Shown here: one piece after another, positions 12,806 through 25,798 of the stretch
Layout of the letters: the number at the start of each line of letters is the position of its first letter
Position numbering within the stretch: position 1 is the stretch's first letter
Source: Epiperipatus broadwayi
Taxonomy: Eukaryota; Onychophora; Udeonychophora; Euonychophora; Peripatidae
Direction of reading: 5' to 3'
Length of the DNA: 64,000 nucleotides
Assembly (NCBI GenBank): GCA_028023455.1
Contig: JAQFVV010000112.1
Coordinates: forward strand, 3,504,001 to 3,568,000
Made by a program: the position numbers and the translations under genes
Notes under the pieces: generated by a model
Databases searched by the model: none
The model's input: only the letters and a program-made list of their open reading frames with translations
What the model was told of the DNA's origin: nothing

Positions 12806-13108
12806 TCATTGTTTTATTAAGTCAGATTTAACAAAATAACTACCTTGTTTTAAACACCATTTAATTACTACATGGAAGTTATTAGAATTAGTTTTCTCTT
12901 GGATATTGAGCTTATCTTGCCAATTTGTTTCCAAAGGATAGTAGCTCAGCTCTCTATTTTCAGATTTCACATTTCTATAAATCCTTTGCGGGAATTCTTG
13001 TTCATAATATTTGTGATGGTCCATTCTCACTTTTCTCATATGCTCAGAGACAAAGGTCCTGGCATATTTACTTGCCCTCAGAAGGTAGGTGCATCTTTTG
13101 GATTCATG
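12806..13108 (-). pseudogene. Unrecognised open frame in a GC-richer island
   Basis: On the minus strand the frame is open for 101 codons between a TAA just upstream of 13108 and a stop at 12806. The first ATG inside gives 77 codons (from 13039). The product is hydrophilic, rich in Arg, Lys, Tyr and Asn, with the stretch MRKVRMDHHKYYEQEFPQR. It has no signal peptide or membrane segment. I do not recognise it. The island is clearly less AT-rich than its surroundings, which argues for old coding or transposon sequence. A frame of this length is nevertheless near chance expectation for the window. Confidence 0.2.
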
Positions 13109-16100
13109 TTATCTCTAGATTCATTGCCTTATTGATCTTTTGCCCTGAAATTTATATTTTTGTATTGGAACCATATATGAATTATTATAGTTGTTTTTGA
13201 AGTGTCATCTCTTCTTCAGGTACACTTTTGACTACTCATAGTGTATGTAGAGATGTTTTGTTGTACAAATCTATTCTGCTATGCTTTGCCAGCATTGTAG
13301 AATATAAAACTGATTATTTAACTCTATTTCTAAACCTAAATAAGCAATATACATCATTATCCAGTAGCAAGTCTTTGCTGGATTAATTTACTCATTGTTT
13401 TGGGACAATATTGGTGTATGCAAATGTAGAACTTTTTGAAATAATGGAGATTAGTAAAATTTTTCAGTTAAGAAGTTATTTGAAATAATGGTTGTTAGTC
13501 ACACTTTATCAAGCAGAATGTAAAACTTGTATAATAATGCATACAATTAATAGAACTTTTGTCATTTAGAAAGGTAGTTTTGTAATAATACCAATATTAA
13601 TTTAAATTTTATTAGTCAGAAAATGTGAAACTTCTTGGAACAGTATTCATAGTTTACTTCGGATTACTAAAATAAACAATGGTCAATTAACATTTAATTT
13701 ACTAATTTATTTGTTCAAAAGTTTAAACTACAAATTTTGAAATTGCATTTGATATGGTAAAATGGCATTGGATTGTAATTTAACAATATATTTAAATTTT
13801 GTGAATTTCCTAGTTATTGTCGAATTGCCTTATTGTAAATGTTATATTTTGTTAAGTCTTGTTTAGAGTATCAATGTTATCTTATTCACTTATCATTTGT
13901 TCAGAAATTACTTAATAATGCAATTCTATTTTATTCTAATAATTCAGCGTACATTCACATAAATTAAAGATAATAAATCAGTTATGATTTAGATACTGAG
14001 AATGCATCTAAATATTTATCTATTTTCTTAAATTTTTTACTGATCACTATAATTTAAATGCAATTATTTGAAGACTGCTCTAGTAATAAATTATTTGCCT
14101 CATTTAAGATTAGCTGATTACCATAATCAATTAAAATGATTGTCTAAATCTCCCAAAAAAATTGGTTTTTGTTAATGAAGAATTCGGAGTGGCCATAAAA
14201 TCTTTTATCCACTCTAGATATTGGAAGGCTATTTATCCTAGATTATATTATTCTACATTTAGTCTTTATGCATTTTAATTTAGTTAAATATTTTCTATTA
14301 AAATTTATTACAAATAAAATCCATTATCCACTCTAGGTATTCAAAGTCTATGGTAGAATATTATATCCCTTATATATTATAATTATTATTGTATTATCTT
14401 TGGAAAGTGTCACCATCATTTCCACTAGGATATTATACATTTATCTAATAACTTATAAATAAAATGATTGAGAGAATTAATATTAATGAACAGAGATATT
14501 TTAATGATGAGAAATTATTTTAATGTAAAAGTGGCACAAATAGATTATTTAAGAACGTGATTCTTTAAATTTTGAACTAGTGGATCTGATCATGACAATA
14601 TTATATATTGGAGGGGGGGGAGTAATAAAAACTTATTACTAGAATGTATTATAACTGAACTACTCTTCTTTTAATATTTGAGTTTCTATAGTTTAAAATG
14701 AGTTGAGAACTTTACTTCTCTTAATTTTAGCAACTATTAATCTATTTATATTACAGATATTATTATTTTGATCCCTGTAGGTCTTGTTATTACTGGCATA
14801 TATCAGTAAGAGAACCCTGAGCCTAGCCAGATTTCAATGATTGTCTTTGTAAATTTTCTAGGTTATAATTTTTTTAAAAGTTATATATATATATAAGTAA
14901 ATTACTAAGAGTGAAATTTTTCTAGTAATACCATTTAAATATTGTTGCATTTTATCAATTTTGAATACATGTAACAAGTGTATGCATATACAAAATTTTA
15001 ATCACAGTAATTACATATACACCTTTACACTGGTGAGCAATATTTGGTCCTCCAAAATGATCATTTTTTATGCTTGATTATGGCTTGAACTACGTGCCAT
15101 TATCCTTTATAAAAAATAAGCTATTAAAATGAATTTCTATGGAAAAATAATAATTTAAAATTCATAATATAAGTGATAAATAAAAAAGCTAAATGTTAAT
15201 TAATGAGTCAACAATAGCATATTTTTATAAAAAAAAAAAAAAAAACCAGAGTAAATGTAGCTATAATAAAAAAAGTTACAATTTTTGCATTGCTGATCAC
15301 CATATTGCTTCTTATATAGCAACAGAATATTTCCTGTATCACAATTTGTTGAATTAAAATAAAGCATGAAGAAAAACTAATCACAATGCATATTTTAAAA
15401 TTGAATAAAAAAAATTAACACAATGTACACATAAAAATTTACATTTTATGCATTTTCTAATTAATTTAAAAAAATTGCACTTACTTTACACAAAAACAAT
15501 AAAATTAATGAAATGTACAATTGATAATTGTAGTTTTAAGTGCATTCAAGTCAATCTTTTCTTTTGCTGTGTTCACAATAAAACTGGCTATTATATTGAA
15601 TGTCACAAATTACACTAGATTTAAAATTGATAGTTTAATAACCTTTGATAATGTAAAGTTGATTAACTGTAGTGTTAGAAATCTTTTTTTCTCAAAATAA
15701 CTTAAAATTATGAGTTTTGTACTTTTGCTGCAGGCAAAATGTTACTGTGCTGAATGAAATTACCTTTTTTGGATTTTGTGATAGTTGGAAAATGTTTTCT
15801 TCTTTGGATGTCATACATGAAAGTATTGAATGTTTTATAAAATCATCTGATGAAAATTAAATAGTGCATTAATCATATTTTAATTCTATAATTGGAACAA
15901 AATGAATAAACTCATGTTTAGTGTGAATATTGCTATTTTATTTTCAGAAAACATAGCTTTAATGAAATCACTAGCTTACAAATATTTTTACTGTCATCTA
16001 AAAAAACTGGCAAATGTATCAATTATAAATCAAAATGATGGGTATATCCATTGATAACTAAGGTAAATGTGTTTAAAATTACAGTATTTCCCCCCTATGA

Positions 16101-18099
16101 ATTTGATTTGTTTCTTTTTTCAATTTCTGTAACTGTATTAAAGGATTGATAAAGTATTGAGAATACAAATATTGACTTTCAATAATTCCTCTGACAATGA
16201 TCTTTTTGTTTCTTAAATAAAAATTGATTAATCAATTCCATTGGAAAAAAATGTTGTGTTCAGAAAGTACAATAATACATTTGGAAATGTCTTATCTACT
16301 TTACAATACATATTTTTGTTTAAAATTAAAATGAATTAATGTAGAATATTAAAATGTTTTTACTTTATATATATAAACATGAATAGTTGATCAATTACAA
16401 CACGTTTTTCCATTTTTTCTCATTAAATTTCGTACAATTAATGAAAATGTTAATGTTGGAATGAGATATTTTGCAAGGCTTAATTTACCACTTCAGTTTG
16501 CATTTGTTCTTTGGCAAAAAAAAAACAACATACATTTAAAAAATTTTGGAGTGGCCATTTGAATTATTTTAAAAAGCAATGTTAACTGATGCTAGATTAG
16601 ATAGCTATACACTTTTCACTCATGGCTGATATAGGTAAATATCAACTCTTCAAATTAATGTGGCTTGAATGTTTAGTGTGCAACCATAAGTATTGAATAC
16701 ATTTCATCAGTCATAAAATTTTGTTGTGACAAGTTTAATTTCTCATGAAAAATTATTTTAAGACAATTTTAATATAGAATGGGAAGAATGTGTTTTGTCA
16801 GGGAAAATGCTATATATATCACACAAGAATGTAACTGCCAGAAGTTATCACGCACATAATATATAAGGTAGACTGCAAACACGTTAGAAAAATTATAGTC
16901 CTTGCCCTGCAAAACTGTTTCCTCCCAATTCTACAGCATCCATACAACTTTAGCTAAGAGCACACACATTTAGAAACTTTTCTTTACATAGAGCATCAAT
17001 TATGTCGTTTATGAGAGCTTGCTTTGGTTCATATATTTATTCATTGCCATTAAAACAGAACTAATTTCCAACTGAAAAGCAAGTTTTGAATACTGAATGA
17101 TTAAATCATCAACCAACTTTTTATTAGTCTAAATTTATGTTTGATTTAATTTTTTACTGAGTTAGTAGTGCTAAAAAAAATTTTCCAAATGAGAAAGTCA
17201 AAATCTTAAATATGAAATAACTAAATCAACTACCTGTAATTTTTTTTGGCTTTTATGAGCTTGATTTACTAAAAATAAACTGTGTTATAAAATAAATATA
17301 TACATCAATTAATTTCGAATTCATTTTTATATAGTATAGTAATGAATCTATAATAGATTATCTCTAAATGCTAAATCAAATGAATTATATGAATGACTTT
17401 TGGATTTGACTATTGAACAGTTCGCTATATATACTGGAACAAAAAATGCATTAATACCCTTTTCTATATTTGCTCTATGGATTTCACATGCTAGGTTAAT
17501 GGGTGTTAATATTGAAGAAGCTGGTCATCCTAACTGATCACAATAATCGACTGAGCCTTTGTTGAATTTATTTTCAACATTAATGCCAGCCATATCTACT
17601 GACCATTCTCATAAAATCAGTGCAAATTGAAGTGTCCATTCTAGTCATTTGTAATAAGTCTCTTATGAGAATGGCACTATCTTCATGGCATATATAATTT
17701 CTTAAACCTTTAGATCAGCCAGCAATGTCTTTTTAGAGTTCACATCTATTAATACACATCAAGAAAATGCCCAATTCACAATTTTTCTAAATACTCAAGA
17801 CATATATTGATCAAAGCTATCTTTCTTTTTCTTCCAAGACTATGCTGTGTCTTAAAAATTCTTCTCATTAAACCATTAGTATTTTTTCATTATGTACTCC
17901 CCACCCCAATTTTCTGAAATATTTAAAAGCATTACCAATTTCAAAGTTAATTTTGTAATTAATGACTCATTTTATTCTTGTTCCAATATATGATGATCCA
18001 ATTGTTCAAGATATTTTTCCTTTTAATATTCTTTTAGTTAAAATAATTATCTATAATTCATGGAAAAAAAAAAATGTAATTTTTATTAAACCACTCTCA
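13109..18099. other. AT-rich DNA, no gene seen
   Basis: Long AT-rich sequence. A slightly GC-richer block at about 17480-17830 has short coding-like runs on the minus strand with several stops. No family was recognised. No repeats with clear ends were found. Confidence 0.4.
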
Positions 18100-18744
18100 T
18101 GCAAGGTAGGGACTGGTTTCTAACACCATCCACAAGATGTATATTTCTTGCTGAGCTAACTCATCAATTGGCCCAAACCATAATCTCTTACACATAACTT
18201 TATCATTGTTCAGTATATATATATATGGATAGCACATTACTAATTTAATTGATGTGTCAAATGTGCTGTCCTCACAACTTTGCCCCAAACCACTTAATAA
18301 AAGTATGTTAATTTTTATTAGTCACTCTTTAGGCTTATCAATTAAACTATAGTAATTTGCTATCTATATATATACCAAACAATAATAAAGATATGAGATC
18401 ATGGTCTGAACCAAATGAGTGCTGGTTCAGCACAAAATGTGCATCTTAGGGATCATAATTTTTTTTTAAAGTGTCATAGCATCGGCCGGGACGCAAACCC
18501 ACAACCCGGGCAACTGCAAGGCGGTCGCGCTAACCTCTCGACCACCAATGGAAGACAAAAAAAACTTTTCTCATGTCAGCACCGGCCGGGAAGCGAACCC
18601 CTAACTGTCTGCAACCAACTACTTGCTCGCAAGGCAGCTGTGTTGACCTCTCGGCTAACAACGCTTGACTCGTAATTTTTATTCATGTTTACTATTACAT
18701 CCACAAAATGTTAAAAGTGAATAGAAACCAGTCCCTATCTTGCA
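18100..18744. mobile_element. Miniature inverted-repeat element, SINE inserted inside
   Basis: The 23-bp ends 18100-18122 and 18722-18744 are reverse complements with one mismatch (core AGGGACTGGTTTCTA). Just inside each end lies a direct copy of CATCCACAA(G/A)ATGT. Removing the SINE at 18464-18669 leaves an element of about 440 bp with no coding capacity. The outermost TGCA is palindromic, so a 4-bp target duplication and an extended inverted repeat cannot be told apart. Superfamily unknown. Confidence 0.5.
18464..18669 (-). mobile_element. Dimeric tRNA-derived SINE
   Basis: Two tRNA-like units lie in tandem on the minus strand. The unit at about 18480-18555 shows a box A-like TCGAGAGGTTAGCG, a B box-like GGTTTGCGTCC and an acceptor-type pairing CATTGGT with GCCGATG. 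The unit at about 18574-18660 shows GCCGAGAGGTCAACAC and GGGTTCGCTTCCC. The minus-strand 3' side runs into an A-rich tail. The near-repeats TCATAATTTTT (18453-18463) and TCGTAATTTTT (18670-18680) flank the block and fit a target-site duplication with one difference. Transcription would be by RNA polymerase III using the internal boxes. An 86-codon open frame on the opposite strand is a by-product of the higher GC. Confidence 0.6.
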
Positions 18745-21700
18745 TTAGTATAATGAAAATTATACTACAAAAATATTATTCATTACTGGAGCTCATATTT
18801 AATTTACATGATTAATAAAAAATATTATGAGTCCACAAAACCATCTTAGAATTACAAGGTATCCCACTTACAAGTATTATTTCTTTTGACTCCTGTATTC
18901 AAAATAATCTAATACATATAATTAAAATTTTCAGGTTACAAAAATTTTATGGGAAGCCAAGAAACATTTAAACTCTTCAAGTGATGAATTGTCATCCAGA
19001 CAAATAATCCATCACTTTAGCACTGCACTAAATCACAGAAAATAGCTATTCAAAAATTTCAATGCAGTTAACTTTTTTCTTCCACATAAGACAATCAAAT
19101 TTATAAACTAAAAAAAATGACCAATTAGATAAGTTTTGCAGTAATTTGAATAGGTCGACTACTTGATCTAACTGGACAAGATATCTTCAGAAATGCAAAC
19201 AGGTATTTCCTACTGCCTAGTTTCACTTTTTTTAGCATGTGGAGAAAACTGTTCATCTAAGCCATTCATAAATGAGTAAGACAATTTAGAAAAAAACTAT
19301 TCTAGAAATAAGTTTTACAATGATTCTACAAAATCAATATGTGAATCAAGTTTTTAGATAGTGCTATTTTTTGATATGTCTTTATTCACGTTTTCTTTCT
19401 GAAATATATCATCACCACTGATATCTTCCCAATGGAAACATTGTATTTTTGGAGATAATCCTTATGATTTAGATCGGGTCTATCTCTCCTCCCATGAAAA
19501 CAATACTCAATTTCATCATACATTTAAGTAGGTATTACATTGTTAATTTATATTACATACTCAATCCAATGGCCTGATTTTACAATGAATTCAGCAGTAT
19601 TACACATAGCATTTTCCTCAACACATGCTGAAAATAGTTTTTCTCTACTTCTTTAACAATTTTTTTCTATTTAGATTTTCTTCAAGTTGTTTTCATATTA
19701 TATATTCTTCTTGTTTTTTTTTTTTCCATTTTGAGACTATTTATTTGTTTCAGTCCATTTATCAGTCTTTTGGACTTAATACATATAAATCTTACATGAA
19801 TGACATTTAAAAGAAATTACAAATGTAAATTTTATTGAATATTGTTTTTATTGTCTCTATTTAACAAAAAAACTTTAAAAATAAAGAAATTCCAGAATTA
19901 TTTGAAAAACATTGCTTAATGTAAAAGACAATCCAATAGATATCTTATAATGTTTGCGAATTTGCAATCTTATTGTAATTTACTAAGTGGTTTGCTTAAA
20001 ATTGTTTAAGCATGTATTGTAGAAAATAATATAATTCAATTTACCCAGTGTGTAGGTGTATCTGTGCTTGTGAGTATTGTTAAAAATTTGTATTTTTAAT
20101 TTTAGCACATTTATTTAAAATAAAAGTATTTTGTACTATATTTTTATTCTATGCATCTTTAAAAATAAAAAAAATAATGGTAGGTCATATATATAAATTA
20201 ATGCTACAGTTGCAAACTTCCATCTCAAGATTATGATAGAAAAATATGAATATTTAAAAGTTAAATCATTTGAATAGTAGTGAATATATAAATTATGATA
20301 GATACAAATTATACATGAGGCATTAAAAGTAGGTAAAATTTAAAATTAATGTAAGATTTTAAATGAAATTTCCAGCTATTTTGGAAGAGTAAATAAAATA
20401 TATTGCATTGTATGTGTAGAAGAAAGCTGTTTTTTTTAGTAGCACTAACATTATTTATTAAAACATTAGAATAATAATAATTTGCATTTCCTTTTATAAC
20501 AGTCATTAATGTATTCTCTTGTAGTTATAATAAGATAATAATTCCCACCTGAATTCATCTCATCAAGGTAATCACTTTTATTTGTCTTTAAGTTTATTTT
20601 AAGGAAATCTGTTGAAATAATTATAAATGATATTGGATTTGGAAAGGGGGGGGGGGCAAGATTGAACAAAATAATACAAATTAAAAATCAACATAAAAAT
20701 ATTTAGAAATTTTTGGATATAAAATAAGTAGTGATAACAAATTCTACCATAAAAAAAAGAATATTTCAAGATCTACATTCATATTAATGATGGAAGAAAT
20801 CTGCTGGTGTAGAAAAGCTAAAAAAATCCTAATTATTAGGAAATTTCATTATATATCACAAAAATATTTTCATATTTATATTTTAGACATTAATTCCAAG
20901 TTTTTCTTTCCAACAATTAATCTAAAATTAGTTGATAAAACTTTAACTTAAGTTTTCAATATACAGTAAAACATTTTAATTGATGATTAACGATAAATAG
21001 CATTAGTTTATGAATTTAGAATTACACCATAATCAAACACACCTTGACTAAAATTTATTATAATTAATACATTTCAGTATTTTGTTTCATATATATGATC
21101 TTGGAGTGAACTTTAACATACAATAACATTTTATTCCCTAGAAATATAATATTCAAATAAAGTTCTGTCATTATCACAGAAATTTCTTACACTTTGTGTT
21201 TAACACCATAACAAAGACTTGATCACAGAAATAATTTGGACTTCATGGCTCCAATAAAACTTTGACCTGCCTCACATTAAAATTTCCATGTCCAGAAAAT
21301 ATGATTGCCTAAAAACTGTTAGATAAGAAAAACCTCTATATGCTGTATTGATTGGTTATCTAAATTATCAAAGCTGAGAGTGAGAAGGGCTTAAGTTTAT
21401 GATCAAAATTTCAGTTTATCAATAGTTTAAATGGATTCATTAAATTTTGAACTGCAATCTAGAACTTGTAAAATTTCCAATTTTTATCTGCATTAGTTTT
21501 ATTTCTTCTATTCAGCAGCTTTAAGACAATAAAAATAAATGATGAAAATTTTTATACAAAATTACAAAAAGAAATTTTAAATGAAAACCATTAATATTAA
21601 AAAAAAAAAAAATCAATGCAATAATTAAATTAAAAGAGGCAAAATAAAACAAGAACTGGAAACAAATATCAACACTGAGTTTTAAAGTTGGGAGTAAATT

Positions 21701-24700
21701 TACAATAAAAAAGATTCAAGAAACTCGCCATCTCAAAATAAATTTAGATGGTACAAAAGAAAAGAATTATAATATTGCTATTCACAGGATTAAAATAATA
21801 TAAAACACATATTAAATGGATATTATTTTTTAAATTGATATAAACAATGTAGTTTAAGGTGTTATAGAATCAAGATTACTTTTTAAATATAATTCATCTA
21901 TTTATTATTTTTTGGAGTGAAGTTTTTTGAAAAATATTTGCCATTAGGTATTATACTTTATGTAGACCAATTGACATAAAATCTCACAAAGCAATATCAG
22001 TTACTTTGCATGAATTATCTGATTGGTCAATATTATTTTAAGTATTAATTTTAAAATAATGCTAACTAAATATTCAAATAAGTAATAAATATTTTTATAA
22101 TCTCTAAGTTAGCATAAGAATTTTGTTAATCTAATTATCTTCTAGTAAATGAGCATGATAAAGACAAAACTTAATAATCTCTAAGCACTTTAGATTTTAT
22201 ATTTAGACATATTTACTAATAGTAATTAAGGTAAGTAGTCAAGCTAGTTTGTTTTTGTACTGTCTTAAGATTTTTTATCTAGTCATGTGCACCCTACAAT
22301 TTATATTTAGGCTAATGCTAATACTACAGATAATGGAAACCAAGTAAGTGATTTTTTACAATATCAAAATAAAATATATATTTACAATATACTCTATATA
22401 TTAATTTTTCCTTTAGTTTGTATTTGTAATTCAAATTTACAACCACAAACATAACATTTGCAAATTTGAATTATAAATATATTTTATATCTAATGTCACT
22501 AAAACTTAAAATTAGGCTTGTCCTATATATTTAGAAATATTACTTTAATACTATTATAGCAAAAAATTTACCCACTAAACATCCACAATAGGAACATTTA
22601 AAATAAGCATAAAATTTAAAATTTCAAAAAATGCAATGGAAAAATATTTTGGCTTTTTTTTTTTTTTTTAAAATACATTGTCTAAAAGCTAAAAAAAAAA
22701 AAAAAAAAGAAAATATGAAAACACATGGAACCTGTTTCATATCCCACAACCACCCTAGCTCTCCACATAAATTCACCAACACTGCATTAAGACAAACTGC
22801 GGCCTAGGTACAAGATATACACGGAATGAACTCAGCAACAACTGAAATCAACCTATCTTTAGGGTCTTATAGACCTTGGCCCCACGAATGTATTCCCTAT
22901 TTAGTATATTCATTGCAACCTTTGAACAAAAATGAGAAAACAATAAATTTCTTAAGATAATAATAAAAAAAAAACTTGTGTTGTGAAATTAAAACTTCAT
23001 TCACAAAATACAATATGTAGCTCAACTTTCCAATGAGCTTGCAATCCTATCACCCCAGAAGTCAGACCAACCTCTCATGCCATAGAAAAATTAGACATAT
23101 GATGTGAGAGATTGGTCAGACTCTAGGCTGATGGATGGTTGATAATTATTAAGTTGGCTGTGCAAAAAGCATCATTCATAAAATTCATTTATTAGTTTGA
23201 TATGCTCTACATGGTTTAGTAAAATAATAAGGCTGAAGTACAAGGTCCTTAAATCAATTCCAGTTCTGGCTCTTAAACTTAATATGAACTTTAGAGCAAT
23301 AAAGTCATTTGATTATAAATGCAACGAAAATTTGGCAGATTTGCATTGGATGACAATAACAAAAGTTTACAATTTTAAATAATTGAGTAATTATAAAAGC
23401 GATTATTTTAGATCATAAAATCTGCTACTTCTCACGAAATACAGAAAGATTGGCATTTTTTTTTTAGAGGAAGGGGTTCAAGTTTTCATTAGCAAGCTAT
23501 TTAACATACTTTTGGAAACCAATATTCTTATTTTTTTCAAGGCAAAGACAATGGTTGATATAACTGAAAAAAATATATATTTTTTTTTTTACTACAATAA
23601 AGCATTTAAAATAGGGCATTTCCATTTATAAGTAATTTTGTTCTGCAAATGATAAAAAATATAGGGAATTCAAATACTTTTTAATTTCTCAAGTCATCAA
23701 GTTAAATAGAACTTTAGTACACTTTTTTTTTCTCCACAAATTTATATTATAATCATGTTCAAGGTCACTAATAATTAAATATATTCCTCAAACTTCCTAT
23801 AATATTCACCTTTTTTTTTCTGTTTTAATGCATCTGGCATTTAACAAGATTTTTGTGTCCAATTTTTTCAAAGCTTATAATTTGAAGATCATATTTATTG
23901 TACCAGACACTTTAAATTGTACAATTGCCAAAACCTTATACTTAAAAATACAAGATTTTGATCAGAATTAAGATATTTCTAATAATTTAATTACTATTTT
24001 TAATCTAGGATGCATCCAAAAGCAAAAAAAGAACCAATTAAAACAGACGCATTATTTGCAATTTTTCTTTAACTCCCTTTTTTTAAAGACAACTTTTGCT
24101 GCTACTATGGAGATATATTTATATTACATTTAATCTGAAATCTCTAATTCAAAAACATCTATTACCTAACAAAAACTGTTTTGATTTTCAATTTTAATTA
24201 CTGTTATATAAAAAAATTCTACTTCATAAGTACATTCTATAATTTAAAGTGCTATTAAAATAAATTATTACAATTTAAAATATTTCAATATATACCAGTT
24301 AACGATAGTGAAGTCAATATATAAATTTTTTTAGTTACGTTCAGGTTAATAAAAGATTTAAGGTTCAACATTAAAATTAAAAAAAAAAAACCCAAAACAT
24401 GATCTACAAATATGAACTTTGGATTAATAGTAGTCCATCTTTATGATAAGCAATTGTAATCATGTGCAAGTACTTGCTCAATAATTTTAAATTACCCAGA
24501 AAAAAAATCTACTTATGTAAAATATTCACCCACAAAAAATAGCCTAAAAATTATTTAATGCCTATGAACTGAAACTTATATTTTCAATTAATAGACAATT
24601 AGCTATTTAATAATGAAAAGGTAGGTTATAAACAAAATGCTTAGTTCACTATCTGTTATATATAATGTTCATTACATTTACAAGATACATAATGCGATTG

Positions 24701-24997
24701 GAATTATTTAAAATTATTATTAGTCAATATGAAGAAAAAAAAAAAAAGAATACCATATAAAGTATATAGATGAAACAATTATGACAATAACTGGCTATTT
24801 TTAATGACTTCTAAGTTGATCACTTTCCCTCTATACAATATCTTTCTTTTTGGAATTTTTGTGCTCTCTTGATTACACGGCACACTTTTTGTATGGTGCT
24901 TGCCAAATCCTTAGTTATATTAATGCATGGATCGGTTTTGCAACTGTTGATGTAATGCTTGCACTGACCAAACCTACTGAATATATTTTGAATTTAC
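18745..24997. other. AT-rich DNA, no gene seen
   Basis: Long AT-rich stretch with homopolymers, including G runs near 20645 and a T-run/A-run pair at about 22655-22710. A less AT-rich patch at about 22720-23140 shows no recognisable coding. No bounded element was found. Confidence 0.4.
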
Positions 24998-25113
24998 TGT
25001 GCAATGCTTTTTTTTCCCCTCAAGTGTCATACATAGCATCAGCCGGGAAGTAAACCTACTAACCCGGGACAACTGCTTGTAAAGCTGCTGTACACAATGC
25101 TTGTGCAATGCTT
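24998..25113 (-). mobile_element. Monomeric tRNA-derived SINE with 13-bp target duplication
   Basis: TGTGCAATGCTTT occurs at 24998-25010 and again at 25101-25113, bracketing a 90-bp insert. On the minus strand the insert holds the B box-like GGTTTACTTCC, then CCCGGCTGATGCTAT, and ends in AGGGGAAAAAAA. Its 3' part, GGCYGATGCTAT followed by GACACTT, matches the dimeric SINE at 18464-18669, so they belong to one family. The perfect target duplication and retained A-tail indicate retroposition by a LINE machinery. The box A half is degenerate. Confidence 0.65.
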
Positions 25114-25785
25114 TATTATTTAAATATATTATTTTCATGTTGTTTTTTTACAAATATATAAAACAATTTTCATCACTGTTGAGATTTGTGGCTCCATTAG
25201 CACATAAGATTTTATGCATACTTTCTCGATTCAAGTAATCACAAATACTAGAACTATACATATGATTATAAATTATCTGAAAGTTAAAAAGCATCATCTC
25301 AACATATATATGAACAATGAAATATGAACATGATCTGTTCTGCCAACTGAGTGATAACAAATAAGATGCAAACATGTCAAAATGCACATATATATCTCAG
25401 ATGAATTTAAAGATAAACTATACATGAAATTTTTTTTAGAATACTCAGAACCCTGTTATTCTAACTATGAAGTACAGATTATGAATATTACAAAAACTGA
25501 TCTAAAATTATCTTTTATTATAAAAAGTGAAATTTATTAACAGTATGTGGGGAAAAATTGAACATATATAAAAAATTGGAACATATATACATACATTTGC
25601 ACATGCAAGCACACACACACACATATTGACTAAATGAACAGTTAGTAATATATATTTGTACTTTCAAATTAAAAAGCTAGGAAACAAAAGGCCTCTAAAC
25701 TGTCTTCATATATGAGACTTGGATTAAAAATGAAATAAAATGTTTTGATTTATACAAAAGTTGATAGACATATATAAGTATCATT
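25114..25785. other. AT-rich spacer before the RTE element
   Basis: A short AC repeat lies near 25605-25622. The 79-codon minus-strand frame at 25148-25387 has no recognisable motif. Nothing else is seen. Confidence 0.5.
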
Positions 25786-25798
25786 ATACCATTTTAAT
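25786..25798. repeat. RTE target-site duplication, left copy
   Basis: ATACCATTTTAAT here is repeated exactly at 28666-28678. The 13-bp direct repeat brackets the whole RTE element, and the bases just outside differ on the two sides. This marks the insertion boundaries and shows that the 5' end was retained as inserted. Confidence 0.9.

Noticed and set aside
17480-17830. Coding-like runs on the minus strand
   Set aside because: All frames contain several stops and no family could be recognised; composition alone is not enough.
18480-18660. Functional tRNA genes
   Set aside because: The B box and acceptor pairing are recognisable but the anticodon arms are irregular, and the units sit in a dimer with an A-tail and target repeats, so they are SINE heads.
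18415-18675. 86-codon plus-strand frame
   Set aside because: It is explained by the tRNA-derived SINE units on the other strand; its GC-rich composition keeps the frame open.
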